The position numbers and the translations under genes are program-made. DNA of 64,000 nt from Cryptomeria japonica (lineage: Eukaryota > Streptophyta > Pinopsida > Cupressales > Cupressaceae): the NCBI RefSeq assembly GCF_030272615.1, contig NC_081405.1:608270677-608334676 (forward strand), given 5' to 3'. Positions 11,893 through 21,199 of the stretch are shown here, piece after piece (the stretch's first letter is position 1; every line of letters begins with the position of its first letter). The notes beneath the pieces are model-generated. The model saw only the letters and a program-made list of their open reading frames with translations. It searched no databases and had not been told where the DNA came from.

Positions 11893-13220
11893 ATTTCTTT
11901 AAAATTATGATAAAAGAATTAAGCTTGTTCATTTTCAAAAAATCAAGCAATGATACTAGTTGTTTGACACTTTAAACAAATTATGTTATATTGGCTTTAT
12001 GATATTGCAACAAACTTTTTTTCATGATTCTACAAATGCACACCAATACTTACAAACCCATTTTCTTAAGAATTTGCTCCGCCATTGGGAAATAAAATAT
12101 GAATGAAGTTTTCTTAACTCAAGATTTTTTATTATGGAGTGAGAAAAAAGAATAGTGAACTTCTGGGAACTTAGAAGATAGATGTTATATGATCTAAAGT
12201 CTTGAAAAACTTTCCTAGTATACTCTCTATGTTCATTGTCAAATATCAAAAGGAAATAATATTTTTATAATTGATTTTTGATATTTACAATTGTCATTAT
12301 CTAAATAACAAAATTACAGCCTTCTGCAAAATGGAATTGCACTCTGTCACATTTTCTAAAACATGACCTTGAAGTTAAGTCATGCGAAATAACAAAAATT
12401 TAAAATTAGAAAAACTTATTATGCTATAAAGCACAGTCAACGGACTGTAAAAGAAGTGAAAAATGAAATAGTCAGAAGCAACTTTAAATTTATCTCCAGC
12501 AATACTGCCTTACTATTTTTTGAAATGGACTACATTAACAGCCAACCATTTTGCAGTTTGTGATGCTGTAAAACCACTTCCTGTGGTTACTAACAGCATC
12601 ATTAATTACCGTCTCATGATAATACATGTTCGAAACCCAACAGATATATTCAAATTTTTTTAATAAATACATATATACCTTTTGAAATACAGAGCAAACA
12701 TTGCATAGACGACGCTAAAAAGTAAAAGATGAACACAACCATAATGTATTAAGAGATAATTAGCGAGTACGAGCTATTTAGATCTGGAAAGGCACATTCG
12801 GCGTGGATTGAGTGTAATTAAATCTGGACAAATCTTGGCAATATTGGTATATGAGAGAGCTAATCTTATATAAAGGTTTTACGATGAAATGAATTCCTCA
12901 ATTAACATGCAAACCCTATCAAAAAAGCTGAAAACAAGTTACAAATCCAAGATCAAACAAAAGTCAAACCCTTTGTTAGTGCTGTAAACTTTTTCAGAAA
13001 ATAAAACACGGTAACCACTTTGAAAAAGTAAATATACAATTTATGTATGACAATATCATGGATGAAAATATCAAATTCCTTTAGTGATTGGGATCCTGTT
13101 TAAGAAACCTACATCTATAGACTGTCAGACGAGCAGGTGTTTCTAACACTCAACCATCTATTAATGCACTCCTCATGATAGAGATGCTCGCAAGTTACCT
13201 AGTTGTTTGGCTTTTGATCC
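11893..13220. other. Intergenic AT-rich DNA with a possible SINE
   Basis: No gene is recognised. A strong hairpin (12562-12600) and a tRNA B-box-like GTTCGAAACCC (12628-12638) are the only structures noted. Confidence 0.45.
12562..12640 (+). mobile_element. Possible tRNA-derived SINE head
   Basis: CCGTCTCATGATAATACATG followed by GTTCGAAACCC (12628-12638) resembles the B-box region of plant tRNA-derived SINEs. Just upstream is a nested hairpin, GATGCTGT...ACAGCATC enclosing AACCAC...GTGGTT (12562-12600). A full A box, tail and target duplication are not demonstrated. Confidence 0.3.
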
Positions 13221-13224
13221 CAAA

Positions 13225-13470
13225 GCAATCCTGTCATGTGATTAGTATACTCTAAATTTTAGCCTGGGACGGAATGCATGAAATTTAACAGATATAATTG
13301 AGAGCAGAGTTTTTATCTTTATTCTTGATAAGATATCTACAAAAAAAAGCAATCCTGTCATGTGATTAGTATACTCTAAATTTTAGCCTGGGACGGAATG
13401 CATGAAATTTAACAGATATAATTGAGAGCAGAGTTTTTATCTTTATTCTTGATAAGATATCTACAAAAAA
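13225..13470 (+). repeat. 124-bp tandem duplication, nearly exact
   Basis: The unit beginning GCAATCCTGTCATGTGATTA at 13225 recurs at 13349. I saw no substitution between the copies up to the A run after GATATCTAC. The second copy ends about 35 bases before the copia 5' LTR. It is either a recent duplication or an assembly artefact. Confidence 0.9.
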
Positions 13471-13506
13471 AATAAAATTTTAATGTCTAAAAAATGCAGG
13501 CGGTTT

Positions 13507-14154
13507 TGTTAGTTTGTTAGTCTGCTAGTTTGGACAGCTGTTTGTCCACTTGCTAAATAATTAGTAAATAATTGTTTGCTAACAAATGTAGTTAGAGTTC
13601 AAACAATTCTTATTAATTATTTGACTCTTTTTAGAAACTTCTAGCAACCAATTTGGTTAGGGTTGTTTAGTTGTTTTTAATCTCAGCCGTTGATTGAGAA
13701 TTAATCTTGGCTATTGGTTTTCCAACAGAGTAGTATATAAGGGGGTCAGGAGGTATTTGGAAAACAATGTATGAATGAATGAATTGTGTGAAGAACTTGC
13801 AGTGTTAGCAAGTAGTCTTGCAATGTTAGCAAGGCCGCAATGATAGCGCTGGGATAGTAGCGGGGTGGAATCTCAGTAGGAGAAATTGGGAGGTCGTCGA
13901 AGCTCTGCCAATAATAGGCAAGCAGTATTTGTATCTCTTAATTTGCTGAAGTTTTAATATAGTTCTCATCCACAGTACTGGTTTTCCCTTAGGGGTTTTT
14001 CTAGGGACAATTGTCCGAAAATATTGTGTTCATTGTGTTGCGCATTTATATGAGTTTGTGAAATTATAGTTGTGTTATTTTCCAATATTTGTTGCTCAAA
14101 TAATCTATCAAAGATAGGAGGATAATAATCAGTAATTGTAATAGATTTTTCACA
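13507..14154 (+). repeat. Copia 5' LTR
   Basis: 648 bases from TGTTAGTTTG to TTTTTCACA, starting TG and ending CA. A TATA-like TATATAAG sits at 13734-13741. It contains 38 bases (about 13804-13841) absent from the 3' LTR, where related GCAGTG/GCAATG-TTAGCAAG motifs are repeated, so the difference is probably repeat-mediated slippage or deletion. Confidence 0.95.
13734..13740 (+). promoter_or_regulatory. TATA box of copia 5' LTR
   Basis: TATATAA followed by a G run. The same motif is at 18548-18554 in the 3' LTR. LTR promoters of this family normally use a TATA box in this part of the LTR. Confidence 0.6.
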
Positions 14155-14166
14155 TGGTATCAGAGC
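14155..14166 (+). other. Copia primer binding site (tRNA-iMet type)
   Basis: TGGTATCAGAGC starts at the first base after the 5' LTR. It is the standard complement of the initiator-tRNA-Met 3' end used to prime minus-strand synthesis in most plant copia elements. Confidence 0.95.
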
Positions 14167-14267
14167 TAAGTTAAGGGTAGAAGAGATTTACCCTAGGCGA
14201 AGGAAACTGAGGGTTTATAAAACCTAATTTAACCTCTTTAGAATTTTTATTTTCTTTAACCTTTGAG

Positions 14268-17200
14268 ATGGCCTTAGTTGGTTTAAGAGATCAGGACAGA
14301 TTGGATGGAGCCTCTAATTTTGGTGTCTGGAAAGCCTGAATTTCTTTATTGCTAGAAGAGAATGGTATCAAAGAATATGTTACCACTATTGTGACTGTAC
14401 CTTCAGATGCAACACATCTTGCAGCATACAAGAAGGATGATTCCAAGGTAAGGAGGCTAATCCTTGATGGTGTCAAGGACCATATAGTTCCACATATTGC
14501 AAAGTTAGATACTGCAAAGAAGATGTGGGATGCCATTCTAAATCTGTACCAGAATGCTACCACTAATCGAAAGCTTATTCTCAAAGAAAAGATGAGGAAT
14601 ACCCGAATGAATAAGGGAGAAGACGTGACGAATTACCTCACCAGACTCAGACTTGTCAAGGATGAGTTAGTGGCTGTTGGAGATAAACCAAGTGATGATG
14701 AACTGGTACGGATAGCCCTAAATGGGTTTTCTAAGAAGTGGGATGTCTTTGTTCAAGTTGTGAATGGATGAGACACCTTACCAAGTTGGGATCAACTTTG
14801 GAGTGAGTTCACTCAGTAGGAGCTTAGACTAAGCGTTGTCAATGGAGCCAACAATAAGAGTCATAAAAGCGAGGCAGAACAAGAGAACATTACCCTAGCG
14901 AGTAAAGGAAAAGCAAAGAAGGGGTCCAGCAAAGGATCAAATCCACAAGGTGAGAAGAAGAAGAAAGACTTGTTGAAGATCAAGTGCTACGGCTGTCATG
15001 AGTTTGGCCACTATGTCAGTGATTGCCCAGAAAGGAAGAAGAATGACAAGAAAGCCAAGAAGCAAGTTGCAGCTTCAGCAAGTGCATATGAGCTCTCGAA
15101 TAGAATGGAAGATGAGTTTGCACTCATAGCGTGTATGGTTAGCTCAACCTCACAGAGTGTTTGGTACATAGATAGTGCAGCGTCATTTCATATGACAGGA
15201 GTTAGAGATTACTTCTCTAGTTATAAGGAGGAGAGCACCAGAATCCAAATCTCTATGGGAAACATGTCCAAACTCAACTCGGTTGGGAAAGGGACTATTC
15301 AGTTTCAGAGGGAGAATGGTAAGATGATTCCTCTTCATGATGTGTTGCATGTTTCCGGCTTAGGGATGAATTTGATTTCTATATCTGTCCTTCAGGACAA
15401 AGGGTACAATGTACTCTTTAGATGGGCACATGTATTGATTAAGCATAAGAATTGGAGATCACCCATAGCTATTGGAGTTAGGAGCGGTCGACTTTATAGG
15501 TTGCAGCTTGATACTCCTAAGGTACTCACAAACAGCAGTAATCCTAGAGATCTTGGAGAGCTATGGCATAGGAGGATGGGCCATATACATCATGGAGCAC
15601 TTAAATTGCTTCAGGAGACTCTGACAGGTGTTCTAGAGGTGAGCACAAAGCATGATGATGTATGTAAGGGATGTGTGTTGGGGAAGTTTGTGAAAGCATC
15701 TTTTCCAAGGAGTGACACTCAATCTGAGAGTGTTCTTGTTCTAGTACATTCAGATGTATGTGGACCAATGTCGATGAAATCTCTCAGAGGATATGAGTAC
15801 TTTGTTACATTTATTGACAATTTCTCCAAGAAGACCTGGATGTACTTCTTGAAGACCAAGGATGAGGTTTTTAGTTGCTTCCAAGAGTTCAAAGCTATTG
15901 TGGAGAATTCGACAAGAAAGAAGATAAAGGTTCTTCAGTCAGACAATGGAGGCGAGTACAAAGGGAATGAATTCCAAGAGTTTTGTACCAAGGAAGGAAT
16001 CAAGAGAGAGTGGACTGTTCCTTACAACCCGCAATAGAATGGGGTTGCTGAGAGGAAGAATCGGTCCATATCGAAGGTAGCAAGGGCTATGCTACATGAT
16101 CAAGACCTGCCCCGTTACTTATGGGCAGAAGCATGCAGTACAACAGTATACATACAAAATAGAGTTCCACATAAGGTATTGGAGAAGATGACACCAGAGG
16201 AAGCATTCACTGGGAAGAAGCCAGATGTCAGTCACTTCAATATCTTTGGGAGTTTGGCATATTGCCATATTCCTAAGGATACATGTACCAAGTTACATTA
16301 GACTATAGAGAAGGGGTACTTTGTGGGGTATAGTGAAACCTCAAAGGCATATCAGATATTTATTCCAGGGACCAGGAGGATTATAGTCAGGCGTGATGTC
16401 AAGTTCATGGAGGACAAGGCAGTTAGAAGGTCTAGAGATTTGCCAGTAGATGATCCAAGTGAGCAACCAACAAAAGCTCCAAGGATAGCTCAATCGAGTC
16501 AAGGGTAGCAAAGCTCTAGTACAGTTACTAGTACAAGCATAGGCTTAGGAGGTGAGAGTTCTCAGAGTATGGACCAACAGGTGCAAGAAGAGATGCATCA
16601 AGAAGACATGGAGATTGATATTTCATCTTCTACAGTTGGCAGCAACAACCGTAAGGTTCAGCAGACACAAAGAAATACTCAGGAGTTAGTGGGTACTCCT
16701 AGGAGGAGTAGTAGACAACGGAAACAACCACTCAAGTTTGATGACTATGTTGCATTAGTTAGTCAGTTGGTAGATAGTGAACCTTCTAGCTATCAAGAGG
16801 CTGCACAACATCAGGTGTGGCAAGATGCAATGGTTGAGGAGTATACCTCAATAGTGCAGAACGGTGTGTGGGAAGTAGTTCCTAGACCAACAAATAGGGC
16901 TATGGTTGGATCACGTTGGATCTATAAGATCAAGCACGGTGTAGATGGTAGCATTGAGAAATACAAGGCAAGGTTTGTGGCAAAAGGGTTCTCTCAGAAG
17001 GAGGGAATAGACTATGAGGATACATTTTCTCCAATTTCCAGGTATACTTCTATACGAGTTGTAATCTCAATTTCAACACAAATGGCATGGTAGATCCATC
17101 AAATGGATGTCAAGACAGCTTTCCTCAATGGTGAGTTGAAAGATGAGGTATACATAGAACAACCAGAAGGCTTTGTAGCACACAGCAAAGAGACCCACAT

Positions 17201-18326
17201 GTGTAGATTAAAGAAAGCTTTGTATGGACTCAAGCAGGCTCCCAGAGCGTGGTATGAGCGCATTGATAGTTACTTGCAGGAAATTGGCTTTGTGAAGAGT
17301 GAGGCAGATGCTAATCTCTACTACTTGGTGGTTGGGGGTGAGATTCTCATTCTTGTTCTATATGTGGACGACTTGTTTCTAACAGGTTCACCAGGGCTCA
17401 TAGAAGAGTGCAAGAGGGACCTTGTAGTAGAGTTCGAGATGAAGGATTTGGGACTTATGCACTACTTTCTAGGCATGGAGGTATGGCAGACAGATGGAGA
17501 GATTTTCCGTGGACAAGGAAAATATTGCATTGAAATCTTGAAAAGGTTTAGAATGGAAGATTGCAAAGCCATGTCTACACCTATGATCATGAACTGGAGG
17601 AAGGTAGATACATCCAAGGAGAAGGATGTAGATCCCACATTATTCAAGAAGTTGATTGGTTCTCTCATGTATTTGGTCAACACCAGGCCAGATATAGCTT
17701 TTACGGTTAACTCTCTTAGTCAGTTCATGGTTGAACCAAAAGGAGTGCATTGGACAATGGCAAAGTATGTGATACGTTATTTGTGAGGTACAATCAAGTA
17801 TGGGATTAGATATGCTCAAGGTGAAGGAATCAGGTTGATGGGCTATACTAACACAGATTGGGTAGGCAGTACAACAAACAAGAGGAGCACTTTAGGGTGT
17901 TGTTTCAGTCTGGGATCAGGAGTTGTCTCTTGGTTCAGCAGGAAGCAGAAGTCTGTGGCTCTGAGTTCTGCAGAGTTAGAATACATAGCAGCTAGCATGG
18001 CGACATGTGAATCTATATGGCTTCGAAAGTTGCTAGTAGCCTTGTTTGGTCAGAAGGTGGAGACTATAGTGATACACTGTGACAATCAGAGTTGCATTAA
18101 GTTGACTAAGAATCCGGTGTTTCATGATAGGTCGAAACATATAGACATAAGGTATCACTTCATCAGAGATTGTGTACAGTGTGGAGCTATTCAGCTACAG
18201 TTTATACCTACAGATCATTAGGTAGCAAACATTCTGACAAAGGCATTGGGGAAGGCAAAATTTATCTTCTTCAGAGAGAAGTTGGGTGTCATGCAGAATA
18301 GCTTCCTCGCTAAGAGGGAGTGTTAA
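14268..18326 (+). pseudogene. Copia Gag-Pol polyprotein, nine stops
   Basis: One frame of about 1352 codons from ATG 14268 to TAA 18324-18326, the usual copia length. Gag includes a CX2CX4HX4C knuckle from residue 240. The protease motif at 302-305 is D-S-A-A, not the family's D-S/T-G-A. A pre-integrase domain begins near W433. Integrase carries D496, D559 and E595 with 35-residue D-E spacing. Reverse transcriptase has Y-V-D-D at 1032-1035, and RNase H has D1197, E1236 and D1272. Stops begin at 14337, 14769, 14817, 16035, 16299, 16506, 17091, 17784 and 18219. All stay in frame, so I see no indel disrupting the frame. Most fall where family alignments would have Gln or Arg. The codons after the stops still read as normal copia protein, so inactivation was by point mutation. 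Confidence 0.95.
18311..18320 (+). other. Copia polypurine tract
   Basis: TAAGAGGGAG lies directly before the 3' LTR (TGTTAATTTG) and overlaps the last codons of the polyprotein; the stop codon lies inside the LTR. It primes plus-strand synthesis in this family. Confidence 0.85.
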
Positions 18327-18930
18327 TTTGCTAGTTTGTTAGCTTGGACAACTATTTGTCCATTTGCTAAATAATTAGTAAATAATTGTTTGCTAACAAA
18401 TGTAGTTAGAGTTCAAACAATCTTATTAATTATTTGACTCTTTTTAGAAACTTCTAGCAACCAATTTGGTTAGGGTTGTTTAGTTGTTTTTAATCTCAGT
18501 CGTTGATTCAGAATTAATCTTGGCCATTGGTTTCCCAATGAGAGTAGTATATAAGGGGGTCAGGGGGCATTTGGAAAACAATGTATGAATGAATGAATTT
18601 TGTGAAGAACTTGCAGTGATAGCGCTGGGATAGTAGCAGGGTGGAATCTTAGTAGGAGAAATTGGGAGGTCGTCGAAGCTCTACCAGTAACAGGAAAGTA
18701 GTATTTGTATCTCTTAATTTGCTGAAGTTTTAATATAGTTCTCATCTGCAGTACTGGTTTTCCCTTAGGGGTTTTTCCAGGGACAATTGTCTGAAAATAT
18801 TGTGTTCATTGTGTTGCGCATTTATATGAGTTTGTGAAATTACAGTTATGTTATTTTCCAATATTTGTTGCTCAAATAATCTATCATAGATAGGAGGATA
18901 ATAATCAATAATTGTAATAGATTTTTCATA
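18321..18930 (+). repeat. Copia 3' LTR
   Basis: 610 bases from TGTTAATTTG to TTTTTCATA. The final dinucleotide is TA instead of the CA kept in the 5' copy, a single C-to-T change. It lacks the 38-base internal block of the 5' LTR. Confidence 0.95.
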
Positions 18931-19000
18931 GGTTTTACTAAGGTTTTTAATATGGACTATTATATATCAATAAGCATTTTGGATTGATATTAAAACCTAT

Positions 19001-19276
19001 ATGCATGACTATTCCGAGGATATAGTTGTCAATAAGGCTGTAGTCACATATTTGGAAGGTGTTGTTGGGCAAGAGGGTAGTTAGAACAAGACTAATGAAT
19101 GGGCTCAGAGGCAAAATCACAACTACGCAGATTCAAGTTCAACTTCTGCATCAAATGAAATTGAATCTTGGCCTTCGCATGTGAACACCGAATCAAATAA
19201 TATTAAAATCCTCCTCACCAATAATGCGATGACTGTAATCTCCCGGGTTGCAAACAAATCAATTGCAGAATATTAG
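19001..19276 (+). other. Exon-like open stretch, unidentified
   Basis: A frame from ATG 19001 to TAG 19274-19276 runs 91 codons with one internal TAG (19082-19084). Its composition looks like a real protein (D-Y-S-E-D-I-V-V-N-K, later a Ser/Asn-rich part and V-I-S-R-V-A-N-K-S) and contrasts with the AT-rich surroundings. I recognise no domain. It starts only 65 bases after the copia target duplication, so the element may have landed in or beside a gene. Confidence 0.3.
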
Positions 19277-20720
19277 AGATAGAGGAACACAATGGTTTCA
19301 TTTAAAGATAATAACCATGATGGTTATAGTGGAAGCGAGTCCTCAAAGCTATATATGTAGCGGTAAATTCAATCTTTTCAACTTCCTTCTAACTTTCATG
19401 ATTATCCGTTACATCCTTCATTTGAATCGTTTAAGTATTGAATGTGTCTTGTGCGTTTGGAGCATGCAATTTGTAAATGCTACATAAAATTTGATTCGAA
19501 TTGTATTGAATCTGTGTTTGGAGCATACAATGTAACGGGTGTAGAATCTTTAGTGTGTACATGGATGGGCAATCTCCACCCCAGACATTTCAAGGTGACG
19601 AGGTTGCAGATAACAAATACAGGAGGTTGCAGGTCAAATGGACAATTGACATTAAGGGTTTTATATTTGATGCATGCAAAGAGAGGTGGACTGTGTTGGA
19701 TTTTATTCTCTCCCACTATTCATTACTCTTCCCTCATGTTTTTGGTTGTAGTAGCATGTATAAGGGGATGCGATAGGGTTAAGTGGCAGTGAAGCTCCCC
19801 ACCACCACCCAAGGCAATGATGTACAAGCTCATGGACCTCTCTCTTACCATGCTCATTCTAAACAACAATAATTTAAATGATGCCACGAAATAATACTTG
19901 TAAGTAATTTCTTTGTGTTTAAATAGGGCAATGTTTTCGCTTTGGTTTTGTATGTCCTCACAATAAGAAAGGCAGTTGCAGGGCCGTGAAAACAAAGTTT
20001 TTGACTATAACTTGGAACACATGGCCATCAAATTGTTGACCAACTAACCTAGATGCAAGAAATCTTCCCATAATTACATAGGAAATTCAATCTAATTTTG
20101 TAATCTTGCTAATATCACATACTCAGTTTTTGACAGCATTGGCTAAAGATCTCCAGGTTGTATAAATTATGAGCATATTTAAAGGATTATCTTCATATCT
20201 TAGATGTGTCATAGGATCTGAGAATTTATTCTGCAAGAAGATTCACAACACAAGCCTAAAAACACTCATGGCAACACTATAAGTATAACCAATCCATTCT
20301 ATTTTATTCTACTTCGTGGTCACGCAAACATTCATATTCTCATTTTTAACTTAAATTTAAGTTTCATCAATAGTAAGCATTAGTTTCATTGGATTGCAGA
20401 GATGTAATTCCTCCAGGTCTCTATTCTAAATTAGAGCCCCCTACATTGTTTGATGAAACCACAAGATAAAGTTGGCATTGCAATCAATGTTTGGTTGATT
20501 TTGTGGGTTTGATAAATAAGATTTCAATACATGGGGTTTCCTAAAAATGTGAAGAGGCAATGTAAGTTATTTTGTTAAAATTTGTAAAGAATTCGTAAAT
20601 TTAGGAACAAATAGAAAGGATTTATATTGATGCCTTTAGGGTTTCAACTTCACAGCAAAACAATCATGCCTAGGGGAAATAAAATCGTATATCCTGCAAC
20701 AAGTTCTTTGCGAGTCTCAA
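19277..20720. other. Intergenic, short overlapping frames only
   Basis: Several overlapping frames of 70-116 codons on both strands around 19.25-20.0 kb have no recognisable product. I see no element ends. Confidence 0.4.
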
Positions 20721-21187
20721 ATGGAGGTTAATTCTGCGATTTCTCAAGGTATTACGACCATGGGGCTGTTTCCTCTACACGCTTTAGGGTTTGAATGGGA
20801 AAATTCCAAGCCTCCTGCCAAAGAGCTAATGATTTTCTACAATGATGAAATGAAAGTCTTCCCTGATGTTTCTCCTAAAAGAGTAAGCATTTTGTTCATG
20901 TTTGATCCAATATTGTCCTCCATAAGTGAAACAGAGGGTTTAAAAACCATTAAAACATGTCAAATTCCCAATCTTCTAACCAATAGTTTATTTCTTCAAT
21001 AGGCAAAAAGTATAATGAAGCTAGCCTGAGAAATGGAAATATTATACAATCAAATGAGGTTTCATCTTCTTCCACCACTGCTTCGAATTCCCTACCTTTA
21101 CCCATAGGATTAAGAAAAAATGTTACAAATCCTGAAGAATTTTTGGCCGGAGCAAATCAAACCCCATTTCATGCAAGCAAGTTCTAA
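20721..21187 (+). pseudogene. JAZ/TIFY-like gene remnant
   Basis: Exon 1 (20721-20882) encodes K-E-L-M-I-F-Y-N at residues 34-41, then V-F-P-D-V-S-P-K-R. This matches the start of the TIFY domain, which binds the NINJA/TOPLESS co-repressor side in jasmonate signalling; the key T-I-F-Y reads M-I-F-Y here. A GTAAGC donor (20883) and TTCTTCAATAG acceptor (ending 21002) define a 120-base intron. The next codons read A-K-S-I-M-K-L-A, exactly what should complete the TIFY domain. A TGA follows at once. Shifting frame by one missing base restores 54 codons to TAA at 21187, including L-P-L-P-I-G-L-R-K, a possible eroded Jas motif without its basic core. It is therefore probably a dead JAZ-type gene. 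Confidence 0.6.
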
Positions 21188-21199
21188 AATCAGATTTGT

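Larger units (their letters stand above)
13502..18935 (+). mobile_element. Ty1/copia LTR retrotransposon, full structure
   Basis: A structurally complete copia element. Target-site duplication GGTTT lies at 13502-13506 and 18931-18935, the 5' LTR at 13507-14154, and the 3' LTR at 18321-18930. The primer binding site (tRNA-Met type) abuts the 5' LTR and a purine-rich tract abuts the 3' LTR. Between them a single polyprotein frame runs Gag-protease-integrase-reverse transcriptase-RNase H, the domain order that defines copia. By eye the LTRs differ at roughly 35 sites over 610 aligned bases, mostly transitions, so the insertion is old. Nine in-frame stops make it non-autonomous now. The clade within copia is not assigned. 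Confidence 0.96.

Noticed and set aside
14291-17683. Minus-strand frames at 14291-14584 and 17462-17683
   Set aside because: Antisense shadows of the copia Gag and reverse transcriptase coding frame.
19248-19995. Cluster of overlapping 70-116-codon frames on both strands
   Set aside because: They overlap each other in conflicting frames and none shows a known domain or splice structure.
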